Assembly: GCF_964355755.1 (NCBI RefSeq)
Contig: NC_092676.1
Span: 11,948,288-12,012,287 of the forward strand
DNA from: Antedon mediterranea
Lineage: Eukaryota; Echinodermata; Crinoidea; Comatulida; Antedonidae
Direction: 5' to 3'
Length of the DNA stretch: 64,000 nucleotides
The notes beneath the pieces are model-generated. The model made no database searches. It was not told the DNA's origin and saw only the letters and a program-made list of their open reading frames with translations. This document shows, piece by piece, positions 45,001-56,689 of this stretch. The position numbers were made by a program, and so were the translations under genes. Each line of letters starts with the position of its first letter. The first letter of the stretch is position 1.

Positions 45001-48000
45001 CAAAATGGTTTAAAACGATTTCAAACACGGTATTAAGCTATTTTGTGCAATTTGATGTTTTTGTGTGAAAAGTTTTTTTCGAAATGCACAAAATGGTCTA
45101 AAACGTCTCCAAATGCCATTTGAAGATATTCTGTGCACTTTGATGTTTTTGTGTGAAAAGTTTTATCGACATGCTCAAAATGGTTTAAAACGATTTCAAA
45201 CACGGTATTAAGCTATTTTGTGCAATTTGATGTTTTTGTGTGAAAAGTTTTATCGAAATGCACAAAATGGTCTAAAACGTCTCTAAATGCGATTTGAAGC
45301 TATTTTGTACACTTTGATGTTTTTGTGTGAAAAGTTTTATCGAAATGCTCAAACTGTTCTAAAACGGTTTTAAATGTGATTTTAAGCACTTTGATGTTTT
45401 TGTGTAACCAAGTTTCATCGAAATGCACAATATGTTCTAAAACGTCTCCAAATGTGATTTGGAGATATTCTAAACACTTTGGTCTTTTTATGTTAACAAA
45501 TTTTTTGGAAATGCACAAAATGGTCTAAAACGTTTCCAAATGCAATTTGAAGCTATTCTGTACACTTTGATATTTTGTTTGAAAAAGTTTTATCGAAATG
45601 TTCAAAATGGTCTAAAACGCTTTCAAATACGATATTAAGTTATTTTGTGCACTTTGATGTTTTTGTGTGAAAAGTTTTATCGAAATGCTCAAAATGGACT
45701 AAAACGGATTCAAATGTGATTTTAAGCACTTTTTTGATGTTTTTGTGTGAAAAGTTTTATCGAAATGCACAAAATGGTCTAAAACGTCTCTAAATGCGAT
45801 TTGAAGCTATGTTGTGCACTTTGATGTTTTTGTGTGAAAAGTTTTATCGAAATGCTCAAAATGGTCTAAAACGGTTTCAAATGTGATTTTAAGCACTTTG
45901 AGGTTTTTGTGTAACCAAGTTTCATCGAAATGCACAAAATGGTCTAAAACGTCTCCAAATGCGATTTGAAGCATTTCTAAGCACTTTGGTGTTTTATGTT
46001 AACAAGTTTTTTCGGAAATCACAAAATGGTCTAAAACGTCTCTAAATGCGATTTGAAGCTATTCTAAGCACTTTGGTGTTTTTATGTGAAAAGTTTTGTC
46101 GAATTGCATAAAATGGTCTAAGACATTTTCAAAGCATTAAGCTATTTTGTGCAATTTGATGTTTTTGTGTGAAAAGTTTTATCGAAATGCACAAAATGGT
46201 CTAAAACGTCTCTAAATGCGATTTGAAAGTAATTTGTGCACTTTGATGTTTTTGTGTGAAAAGTTTTATCGAAATGCTCAAAATGCTCTAAAACGGTTTT
46301 AAATGTGATTTTAAGCACTTTGATGCTTTTGTGAAACCGAGTTTCATCGAAGTGCACAACATGGTCTAAAACGTCTCCAAATGCGATTTGAAGCTATTTT
46401 TTGCCCCTTGATGCTTTTGTGTGAAAAGTTTTATGAAAATGCTCAAAATGCTCTAAAACGGTTTTAAATGTGATTTTAAGCACTTTGATGTTTTTGTGTA
46501 ACCAAGTTTCATCGAAATGCACAAAATGGTCTAAAACGTCTCCAAAAGCAATTTGAAGCTATTCTAAGCACTTCGATGTTTTTATGTTAAAAAGTGTTTT
46601 CGAAATGCACATTAATGGTCTAAAACGTTTCCAAATGCGATTTGAAGCTATTCTGTGCACTTTGATGTTTCTGTGTGAAAAGTTTTATCGACATGCTCAA
46701 AATGGTCTAAAACGTTTTCAAACACGATATTAAGCTATTTTGTGCAATTTCATGTTTTTGTGTGAAAAGTTTTATTGAAATGCACAAAATGGTCTAAAAC
46801 GTCTCCAAATGCGATTTGAAGCTATTTTGTGCACTTTGATGTTTTTGTGTGAAAAGTTTTATCGAAATGCTCAAAATGGTCTAAAACGGTTTCAAATCTG
46901 ATTTTATGCACTTTGATGTTTTTGTGTAACCAAGTTTCATCGAAATGCACAAAATGGTATAAAACGTCTCTAAATGCGATTTGAAGCTATTTTGTGCACT
47001 TTGATGCTTTTGTGTGAAAAGTGTTATCGAAATGCTTAAAATGCTCTAAAACGGTTTTAAATGTGATTTTAAGCACTTTGATGTTTTTGTGTAACCAAGT
47101 TTCATCGAAATGAACAAAGTGGTCTAAAACGTCTCTAAATTCGAGTTGAAGCTATTCTAAGCACTTTGGTGTTTTTATGTGAAAAAGTTTTGTCGAATTG
47201 CACAAAATGGTCTAAGACATTTTCAAAGCATTAAGCTATTTTGTGCAATTTGATGTTTTTGTGTGAAAAGTTTTATCGAAATGCACAAAATGGTCTAAAA
47301 CGTTTCTAAATGCGATTTGAAAGTAATTTGTGCACTTTGATGTTTTTGTGTGAAAAGTTTTATCGAAATGCTCAAAATGCTCTAAAACGGTTTTAAATGT
47401 GATTTTAAGCACTTTGATGCTTTTGTGAAACCAAGTTTCATCGAAGTGCACAAAATGGTCTAAAACGTCTCCAAATGCGATTTGAAGCTATTTTTTGCCC
47501 CTTGATGCTTTTGTGTGAAAAGTTTTATGAAAATACTCAAAATGCTCTAAAACGGTTTTAAATGTGATTTTAAGCACTTTGATGTTTTTGTGTAACCAAG
47601 TTTCATCGAAATGCACAAAATGGTCTAAAACGTCTCCAAAAGCAATTTGAAGCTATTCTAAGCACTTCGATGTTTTCATGTTAAAAAGTGTTTTCGAAAT
47701 GCACATTAATGGTATACAACGTTTCCAAATGCGATTTGAAGCTATTCTGTGCACTTTGATGTTTCTGTGTGAAAAGTTTTATCGACTTGCTCAAAATGGT
47801 CTAAAACGTTTTCAAACACGATATTAAGCTATTTTGTGCAATTTCATATTTTTGTGTGAAAAGTTTTATTGAAATGCACAAAATGGTCTAAAACGTTCCA
47901 AATGCGATTTGAAGCTATTTTGTGCACTTTGATGTTTTTGTGTGAAAAGTTTTATCGAAATGCTCAAAATGGTCTAAAATGGTTTCAAATCTGATTTTAT

Positions 48001-51000
48001 GCACTTTGATGTTTTTGTGTAACCAAGTTTCATCGAAATGCACAAAACGGTATAAAACGTCTCTAAATGCGATTTGAAGCTATTTTGTGCACTTTGATGC
48101 TTTTGTGTGAAAAGTGTTATCGAAATGCTCTAAAATGGTTTTAAATGTGATTTTAAGCACTTTGATGTTTTTGTGTAACCAAGTTTCATCGAAATGCACA
48201 AAATGGTCTAAAACGTCTCCAAAAGCAATTTGAAGCTATTCTAAGCACTTCGATGTTTTTATGTTAAATAGTGTTTTCGAAATGCAAATTAATGGTATAA
48301 AACGTTTCCAAATGCGATTTGAAGCTATTCTGTGCACTTTGATGTTTCTTCTGTGTGAAAAGTTTTATCGACATGCTCAAAATGGTCTAAAACGTTTTCA
48401 AACACGATATTAAGCTATTTTGTGATATTTCATGTTTTTGTGTGAAAAGTTTTATTGAAATGCACAAAATGGTCTAAAACGGTTTCAAATGTGATTTTAA
48501 GCACTTTGATGTTTTTGTGTAACCAAGTTTCATCGAAATGCACAAAATGGTCTAAAACGTCTCCAAACACGGTATTAAGCTATTTTGTGCAATTTGATGT
48601 TTTTGTGTGAAAAGTTTTATCGAAATGCTCAAAATGGTCTAAAACGGTTTCAAATGTGATTTTAAGCACTTTGATGTTTTTGTGTAACCAAGTTTCATCG
48701 AAATGCACAAAATGGTCTAAAACGTCTCCAAACACGGTATTAAGCTATTTTGTGCAATTTGATGTTTTTGTGTGAAAAGTTTTATCGAAATGCACAAAAT
48801 GGTCTAAAACGTCTCTAAATGCGATTTGAAGCTATTCTGTGCACTTTGATGTTTTTGTGTGAAAAGTTTTATCGACATGCTCAAAATGGTTAAAAACGAT
48901 TTCAAACACGGTATTAAGCTATTTTGTGCAATTTGATGTTTTTGTGTGAAAAGTTTTATCGAAATGCACAAAATGGTCTAAAACCTCTCTAAATGCGATT
49001 TGAAGCTATTTTGTACACTTTGATGTTTTTGTGTGAAAAGTTTTATCGAAATGCTCAAACTGTTCTAAAACGGTTTTAAATGTGATTTTAAGCACTTTGA
49101 TGTTTTTGTGTAACCAAGTTTCATCGAAATGCACAATATGTTCTAAAACGTCTCCAAATGTGATTTGGAGATATTCTAAACACTTTGGTCTTTTTATGTT
49201 AACAAATTTTTTGGAAATGCACAAAATGGTCTAAAACGTTTCCAAATGCAATTTGAAGCTATTCAGTACACTTTTATATTTTGTTTGAAAAAGTTTTATC
49301 GAAATGTTCAAAATGGTCTAAAACGCTTTCAAATACGATATTAAGTTATTTTGTGCACTTTGATGTTTTTGTGTGAAAAGTTTTATCGAAATGCTCAAAA
49401 TGGACTAAAACGGATTCAAATGTGATTTTAAGCACTTTTTTGATGTTTTTGTGTGAAAAGTTTTATCGAAATGCACAAAATGGTCTAAAACGTCTCTAAA
49501 TGCGATTTGAAGCTATGTTGTGCACTTTGATGTTTTTGTGTGAAAAATTTTATCGAAATGCTCAAAATGGTCTAAAACGGTTTCAAATGTGATTTTAAGC
49601 ACTTTGAGGTTTTTGTGTAACCAAGTTTCATCGAAATGCACAAAATGGTCTAAAACGTCTCCAAATGCGATTTGAAGCATTTCTAAGCACTTTGGTGTTT
49701 TATGTTAACAAGTTTTTTCGGAAATCACAAAATGGTCTAAAACGTCTCTAAATGCGATTTGAAGCTATTCTAAGCACTTTGGTGTTTTTATGTGAAAAGT
49801 TTTGTCGAATTGCACAAAATGGTCTAAGACATTTTCAAAGCATTAAGCTATTTTGTGCAATTTGATGTTTTTGTGTGAAAAGTTTTATCGAAATGCACAA
49901 AATGGTCTAAAACGTCTCTAAATGCGATTTGAAAGTAATTTGTGCACTTTGATGTTTTTGTGTGAAAAGTTTTATCGAAATGCTCAAAATGCTCTAAAAC
50001 GGTTTTAAATGTGATTTTAAGCACTTTGATGCTTTTGTGAAACCGAGTTTCATCGAAGTGCACAACATGGTCTAAAACGTCTCCAAATGCGATTTGAAGC
50101 TATTTTTTGCCCCTTGATGCTTTTGTGTGAAAAGTTTTATGAAAATGCTCAAAATGCTCTAAAACGGTTTTAAATGTGATTTTAAGCACTTTGATGTTTT
50201 TGTGTAACCAAGTTTCATCGAAATGCACAAAATGGTCTAAAACGTCTCCAAAAGCAATTTGAAGCTATTCTAAGCACTTCGATGTTTTTATGTTAAAAAG
50301 TGTTTTCGAAATGCACATTAATGGTCTAAAACGTTTCCAAATGCGATTTGAAGCTATTCTGTGCACTTTGATGTTTCTGTGTGAAAAGTTTTATCGACAT
50401 GCTCAAAATGGTCTAAAACGTTTTCAAACACGATATTAAGCTATTTTGTGCAATTTCATGTTTTTGTGTGAAAAGTTTTATTGAAATGCACAAAATGGTC
50501 TAAAACGTCTCCAAATGCGATTTGAAGCTATTTTGTGCACTTTGATGTTTTTGTGTGAAAAGTTTTATCGAAATTCTCAAAATGGTCTAAAACGGTTTCA
50601 AATCTGATTTTATGCACTTTGATGTTTTTGTGTAACCAAGTTTCATCGAAATGCACAAAATGGTATAAAACGTCTCTAAATGCGATTTGAAGCTATTTTG
50701 TGCACTTTGATGCTTTTGTGTGAAAAGTGTTATCGAAATGCTTAAAATGCTCTAAAACGGTTTTAAATGTGATTTTAAGCACTTTGATGTTTTTGTGTAA
50801 CCAAGTTTCATCGAAATGAACAAAGTGGTCTAAAACGTCTCTAAATTCGAGTTGAAGCTATTCTAAGCACTTTGGTGTTTTTATGTGAAAAAGTTTTGTC
50901 GAATTGCACAAAATGGTCTAAGACATTTTCAAAGCATTAAGCTATTTTGTGCAATTTGATGTTTTTGTGTGAAAAGTTTTATCGAAATGCACAAAATGGT

Positions 51001-54000
51001 CTAAAACGTTTCTAAATGCGATTTGAAAGTAATTTGTGCACTTTGATGTTTTTGTGTGAAAAGTTTTATCGAAATGCTCAAAATGCTCTAAAACGGTTTT
51101 AAATGTGAATTTAAGCACTTTGAGGTTTTTGTGTAACCAAGTTTCATCGAAATGCACAAAATGGTCTAAAACGTCTCCAAATGCGATTTGAAGCATTTCT
51201 AAGCACTTTGGTGTTTTATGTTAACAAGTTTTTTCGGAAATCACAAAATGGTCTAAAACGTCTCTAAATGCGATTTGAAGCTATTCTAAGCACTTTGGTG
51301 TTTTTATGTGAAAAGTTTTGTCGAATTGCACAAAATGGTCTAAGACATTTTCAAAGCATTAAGCTATTTTGTGCAATTTGATGTTTTTGTGTGAAAAGTT
51401 TTATCGAAATGCACAAAATGGTCTAAAACGTCTCTAAATGCGATTTGAAAGTAATTTGTGCACTTTGATGTTTTTGTGTGAAAAGTTTTATCGAAATGCT
51501 CAAAATGCTCTAAAACGGTTTTAAATGTGATTTTAAGCACTTTGATGCTTTTGTGAAACCGAGTTTCATCGAAGTGCACAACATGGTCTAAAACGTCTCC
51601 AAATGCGATTTGAAGCTATTTTTTGCCCCTTGATGCTTTTGTGTGAAAAGTTTTATGAAAATGCTCAAAATGCTCTAAAACGGTTTTAAATGTGATTTTA
51701 AGCACTTTGATGTTTTTGTGTAACCAAGTTTCATCGAAATGCACAAAATGGTCTAAAACGTCTCCAAAAGCAATTTGAAGCTATTCTAAGCACTTCGATG
51801 TTTTTATGTTAAAAAGTGTTTTCGAAATGCACATTAATGGTCTAAAACGTTTCCAAATGCGATTTGAAGCTATTCTGTGCACTTTGATGTTTCTGTGTGA
51901 AAAGTTTTATCGACATGCTCAAAATGGTCTAAAACGTTTTCAAACACGATATTAAGCTATTTTGTGCAATTTCATGTTTTTGTGTGAAAAGTTTTATTGA
52001 AATGCACAAAATGGTCTAAAACGTCTCCAAATGCGATTTGAAGCTATTTTGTGCACTTTGATGTTTTTGTGTGAAAAGTTTTATCGAAATTCTCAAAATG
52101 GTCTAAAACGGTTTCAAATCTGATTTTATGCACTTTGATGTTTTTGTGTAACCAAGTTTCATCGAAATGCACAAAATGGTATAAAACGTCTCTAAATGCG
52201 ATTTGAAGCTATTTTGTGCACTTTGATGCTTTTGTGTGAAAAGTGTTATCGAAATGCTTAAAATGCTCTAAAACGGTTTTAAATGTGATTTTAAGCACTT
52301 TGATGTTTTTGTGTAACCAAGTTTCATCGAAATGAACAAAGTGGTCTAAAACGTCTCTAAATTCGAGTTGAAGCTATTCTAAGCACTTTGGTGTTTTTAT
52401 GTGAAAAAGTTTTGTCGAATTGCACAAAATGGTCTAAGACATTTTCAAAGCATTAAGCTATTTTGTGCAATTTGATGTTTTTGTGTGAAAAGTTTTATCG
52501 AAATGCACAAAATGGTCTAAAACGTTTCTAAATGCGATTTGAAAGTAATTTGTGCACTTTGATGTTTTTGTGTGAAAAGTTTTATCGAAATGCTCAAAAT
52601 GCTCTAAAACGGTTTTAAATGTGAATTTAAGCACTTTGATGCTTTTGTGAAACCAAGTTTCATCGAAGTGCACAAAATGGTCTAAAACGTCTCCAAATGC
52701 GATTTGAAGCTATTTTTTGCCCCTTGATGCTTTTGTGTGAAAAGTTTTATGAAAATACTCAAAATGCTCTAAAACGGTTTTAAATGTGATTTTAAGCACT
52801 TTGATGTTTTTGTGTAACCAAGTTTCATCGAAATGCACAAAATGGTCTAAAACGTCTCCAAAAGCAATTTGAAGCTATTCTAAGCACTTCGATGTTTTTA
52901 TGTTAAAAAGTGTTTTCGAAATGCACATTAATGGTATACAACGTTTCCAAATGCGATTTGAAGCTATTCTGTGCACTTTGATGTTTCTGTGTGAAAAGTT
53001 TTATCGACATGCTCAAAATGGTCTAAAACGTTTTCAAACACGATATTAAGCTATTTTGTGCAATTTCATATTTTTGTGTGAAAAGTTTTATTGAAATGCA
53101 CAAAATGGTCTAAAACGTTCCAAATGCGATTTGAAGCTATTTTGTGCACTTTGATGTTTTTGTGTGAAAAGTTTTATCGAAATGCTCAAAATGGTCTAAA
53201 ATGGTTTCAAATCTGATTTTATGCACTTTGATGTTTTTGTGTAACCAAGTTTCATCGAAATGCACAAAACGGTATAAAACGTCTCTAAATGCGATTTGAA
53301 GCTATTTTGTGCACTTTGATGCTTTTGTGTGAAAAGTGTTATCGAAATGCTCTAAAATGGTTTTAAATGTGATTTTAAGCACTTTGATGTTTTTGTGTAA
53401 CCAAGTTTCATCGAAATGCACAAAATGGTCTAAAACGTCTCCAAAAGCAATTTGAAGCTATTCTAAGCACTTCGATGTTTTTATGTTAAAAAGTGTTTTC
53501 GAAATGCACATTAATGGTATAAAACGTTTCCAAATGCGATTTGAAGCTATTCTGTGCACTTTGATGTTTCTGTGTGAAAAGTTTTATCGACATGCTCAAA
53601 ATGGTCTAAAACGTTTTCAAACACGATATTAAGCTATTTTGTGCAATTTCATGTTTTTGTGTGAAAAGTTTTATTGAAATGCACAAAATGGTCTAAAACG
53701 TCTCCAAATGCGATTTGAAGCTATTTTGTGCACTTTGATGTTTTTGTGTGAAAAGTTTTATCGAAATGCTCAAAATGGTCTAAAACGGTTTCAAATCTGA
53801 TTTTATGCACTTTGATGTTTTTGTGTAACCAAGTTTCATCGAAATGCACAAAATGGTATAAAACGTCTCTAAATGCGATTTGAAGCTATTTTGTGCACTT
53901 TGATGCTTTTGTGTGAAAAGTGTTATCGAAATGCTTAAAATGCTCTAAAACGGTTTTAAATGTGATTTCAAGCACTTTGATATTTTTGTGTAACCAAGTT

Positions 54001-54187
54001 TCATCGAAATGCTCAAAGTGGTCTAAAACGTCTCCAAATGCGATTTGAAGATATTCTAAGCACTTTGTATTGGTCTTTTTATGTTAACACATTTTTTCGA
54101 AATCCATAAAATGGTCTAAAACGTCTCCAAATGCAATTTGAAGCTATTCTGTACACATTGATATTTTGTGTAACCAAGTTTCATCGA
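42051..54187. repeat. Satellite B, main array (~78-88 bp unit)
   Basis: About 12.1 kb of satellite B in one orientation (about 145 monomers) with the same monomer classes as 14086-15895. Large duplications are visible. Incidental minus-strand frames at 45300-45518 and 49006-49224 are identical (offset 3706), as are 46142-46357, 49848-50063 and 51364-51579 (offsets 3706 and 1516). The frame at 47236-47451 matches 52458-52673 (offset 5222). Minus-strand frames of 67-84 codons (for example 42662-42865) translate monomers and are not genes. Confidence 0.9.
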
Positions 54188-54600
54188 AGTGCTTAGAATA
54201 GCTTCAAATCGCATTTGGAGACGTTTTAGACCATTTTTGTGATTTTCGAAAAAACTTTTAAACATAAAAACACCAAATTGCTTAGAAATTCTTCAAATCG
54301 CATTTGGAGACGTTTTAGACCATTTTGTGCATTTCGATAAAACTTGGTTACACAAAAACATCAAAGTGCTTAAAATCACATTTGAAACCGTTTTAGACCA
54401 TTTTGAGCATTTCGATAAAACTTTTCACACAAAAACATCAAAGTGTACAAAATAGCTTCAAATCGCATTTAGAGAGGTTTTAGACCATTTTGTGCATTTC
54501 GATAAAACTTTTCACACAAAAACATCAAATTGCACCAAATAGCTTAATATCGTGTTTGAAAACGTTTTAAACCATTTTGAGCATGTCGATAAAACTTTTC
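54188..54600. repeat. Satellite B in inverted orientation
   Basis: At about 54188 the array flips. GTGCTTAGAATAGCTTCAAA begins reverse-complement monomers (AGACGTTTTAGACCATTTTG, CACAAAAACATCAAAGTG) that run about 410 bp. They end in AAAACTTTTC at 54600, exactly where the DIRS gag-like sequence starts. Confidence 0.9.
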
Positions 54601-55320
54601 ATGAAGCAAGATTTGGTTCAACAAGTCAAAGATATGGTTGGCTTCACAGAGGAGCCTGATGAGGGCCAGTCCTATATGCCTGTGTGGTCGGATGATGAGC
54701 TCCCCGCTGCACAAACAGCACAACGCATTGATGAGTACACAAGTGGGCCAGAGGAAGTAGTTACAGATAGTCAAACCAGTGATTTTGCTGACTTAGCAGC
54801 TGAATTTCGTACAGCCAAACTTACAGGGCCAGCTGTGGATGATAAATTGGCTACAATTGTAAGTGACCTGATTAGTGGAAGGATACCCCCTGCAAAGATG
54901 ACTGAGCTTACTGGAAAATATCTTCGACCACTCAACTGTGAAATGCTAATCACACCCAAGGTGAACTTACCTGTGTGGGGCCAGTTGAAACCTTCTACCA
55001 GGACCAATGATGTTGGGTTGCAGAAAGTGCAGGCACTGTTCGTAAACTCTATGTATGCTCTGCTCCAAGCATGTCACAAGGCCTCAGGTGATTTGAAAAC
55101 TACATTGACGCATGCACTGGTTATAGCGCTGACTGCAAACCGGGAATTTAACCTGAAGCGAAGGGAGATGTTAAAACCAGACCTTAACGCACGATTTGTT
55201 GCACTCTGTGGGGTTACAACTCCCATAACTACAGAGCTCTTTGGAGATGATGTTACCAAACAGATAGACGATCTCTTCAAATCAAACAAACTTGGCGAGA
55301 AATTATCAGGTGCTAGATGA
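54601..55320 (+). CDS. DIRS gag-like protein, N-terminus fused to satellite
   Basis: The frame starts at ATG 54601, the first codon of non-satellite sequence. It is also open upstream into satellite B, where an in-frame ATG at 54583 would add six residues. About 240 residues follow: an acidic N-terminal part (EEPDEGQSYMPVWSDDEL), a middle with KLTGPAVDDKLATIV and GKYLRPLNCEMLITPKVN, and a C-terminal part with LNARFVALC and TTELFGDDVTKQIDDL. The 'RP.NC..L..P.VN..vW' and 'LFGDD..K.i..l' patterns are typical of the first ORF of animal DIRS elements, a presumed nucleocapsid-like protein. The stop TGA (55318-55320) overlaps the ATG of the next frame. The original N-terminus is probably truncated by the satellite junction. 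Confidence 0.7.
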   Translation: MKQDLVQQVKDMVGFTEEPDEGQSYMPVWSDDELPAAQTAQRIDEYTSGPEEVVTDSQTSDFADLAAEFRTAKLTGPAVDDKLATIVSDLISGRIPPAKMTELTGKYLRPLNCEMLITPKVNLPVWGQLKPSTRTNDVGLQKVQALFVNSMYALLQACHKASGDLKTTLTHALVIALTANREFNLKRREMLKPDLNARFVALCGVTTPITTELFGDDVTKQIDDLFKSNKLGEKLSGAR

Positions 55321-55556
55321 GGTCGAAAAAAACAGAACCGGGTAAATATAGAGTAATTTTCAACCTTAAGGAACTTAATGAGTATGTCACTTATAGGCAT
55401 TTAAAAGTGGACACGATAGATTCGGCAATAAAGCTTATGAAGCCGGGGTGTTTTATGTCATCCATCGACCTCCGGGACGCTTATTATTCGGTGCCTATTG
55501 CAGCAAAGTATAGACGGTTTCTTACTCCTCGCTTAACATGGTTAGGTCAGCGTTAG
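55317..55556 (+). pseudogene. DIRS reverse transcriptase fragment
   Basis: An 79-codon frame. Residues 9-60 (GKYRVIFNLKELNEYV, DTIDSAIKLMKPGCFMSSID and LRDAYYSVPI) are the fingers and motif A region of a DIRS-type reverse transcriptase, with the motif A aspartate present in SSIDLRDAYYSVPI. After KYRRFL the sequence leaves the family, runs into TPRLTWLGQR and stops at 55556. Motif C (YxDD), thumb, RNase H and the region normally preceding the tyrosine recombinase are absent, so an internal deletion joins here. The start ATG overlaps the gag-like stop by ATGA. Upstream reverse transcriptase sequence that should precede this block is also missing, suggesting a second deletion at about 55318. Confidence 0.75.
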
Positions 55557-56281
55557 CATGTTGCTTCACTGACTATCAGGGCAGGGAGGACCGACCCCTT
55601 ACACATCATGTACTAGTGACCAAGTATATGAAAGGGGTTTTTAATTGCCGGTCTCCGGCTCCAAGGTACGCAGTTACCTGGGACGCTAACATTGTTCTAG
55701 ATTACTTAGCTCTAATGCAGCCATTAGATAAGTTGTCACTTAGGGATTTATCGTATAAACTAGTCATGTTGATGGCTCTAACGTCAGGGCAGAGATGCAA
55801 TATGCTGGCGGGACTAGACACTAAGAGTATGATAAAGTCGGAAAACAGCTTTGATTTTTCAATTACTGTACTTGCTAAACAGGACCGGCCCAATAAACTT
55901 TTTTCATCCCTAAGATTTAAGAAATATTCAAAACAGGAATTGTGTGTGTTTAATAGCCTCGAATCATATTTTGACCGTACACAGCCACTGAGAAGCGAGT
56001 CAAAACTGTGGATCTCGTATGTTAGACCATTTAAATCCGTTGGGGTTAGCACCATTGGCAGATGGCTTAAAACACTACTGGGCCTAGCAGGAATTGATAC
56101 AGCTATGTTTACTGCACATAGTACAAGGGCAGCTAGTGCTTCTAAAGCCAGTAGGTCTATCCCGGTGGATGAAATTTTAAAACACATAGGTTGGGCCTCT
56201 GCTACTACGTTTAACAGGTATTAGAATAAGCCAATTGATAATAGTAACAAAAATGCATATGATGTTGCAGTATTACAATAG
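55538..56281 (+). pseudogene. DIRS tyrosine recombinase with stop at catalytic Tyr
   Basis: The frame 55538-56224 carries a DIRS-type tyrosine recombinase: an N-terminal helical domain (MKGVFNCRSPAPRYAVTWD, residues about 31-49), the first catalytic Arg in LTSGQRCNMLAGLD (about 81-94), a Lys-containing strand (LAKQDRPNK), the His-x-x-Arg box in TAHSTRAASASKA (about 190-202), and the His/Trp box in LKHIGWASATTFNRY. Family members read 'TFxxFYxKPx' here, with Tyr as nucleophile. In this copy the codon after NRY is TAG (56222-56224), and the same frame goes on NKPIDNSNKNAYDVAVLQ to a second TAG (56279-56281). The nucleophile position is therefore a stop codon, and the enzyme cannot be active. 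Confidence 0.75.
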
Positions 56282-56409
56282 AGCAATAAAAATAACGTTG
56301 GCATGGCAACAAGTATTCTGTGTTGGATAATTTGTTCTTGTGTTCACTCTGCTTTAAAGTCTCATGGGAACCCGGAAGTTGCGTCACTGTTGATATGGTA
56401 GAATGGAAA

Positions 56410-56670
56410 ATTAAACGAGGCTCACCTGTAAGGTGAAGTTTGATGTAAATTCTATCATATCAGCAGTGGCACTTCTGAGTTAACATGCCCTTCCCTATTA
56501 GCTACCCGCCCTTATCGGGTTTTTCTTACCACGTCGGATCGTGCACACAAGGATTTGAAGTCTGATCTTAGCGGACACTGGTCGTGCCTCTCATGTTAGC
56601 CCAGAAGTGCCACTGCTGATATGGTAGAATTTACATCAAAATTCACCTTACAGGTAAGCCTCGTTTAATT
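56410..56670. repeat. DIRS terminal inverted-repeat / internal complementary region
   Basis: Arms at about 56410-56488 and 56592-56670 are inverted copies with a few mismatches, reading TTAAACGAGGCTCACCTGTA, AAATTCTATCATATCAGCAG and TGGCACTTCT. About 100 bp of loop lies between them. A third short copy of TGATATGGTAGAAT lies at about 56393. DIRS elements end in a terminal repeat next to an internal complementary region used to form a circular intermediate; this hairpin fits that. The small CACCT-GTA-AGGTG hairpin inside each arm adds local structure. Confidence 0.65.
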
Positions 56671-56689
56671 AGGTTATATTATCATGCAT

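Larger units (their letters stand above)
54601..56680 (+). mobile_element. Internally deleted DIRS retrotransposon
   Basis: A tyrosine-recombinase retrotransposon copy with a gag-like ORF, a fragment of reverse transcriptase, a tyrosine recombinase, and a terminal inverted-repeat structure, all on the plus strand and in DIRS order. The left terminal repeat is absent because inverted satellite B joins at 54600. The catalytic YxDD half of reverse transcriptase, RNase H and the methyltransferase-like region expected between reverse transcriptase and recombinase are missing. The copy cannot move on its own. Confidence 0.8.

Noticed and set aside
42662-52673. Repeated 67-84 codon minus-strand frames (FGDVLDHFVHFDETWLHKN-type)
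   Set aside because: They translate satellite B monomers and simply recur with the array's duplications. No independent support for a protein.
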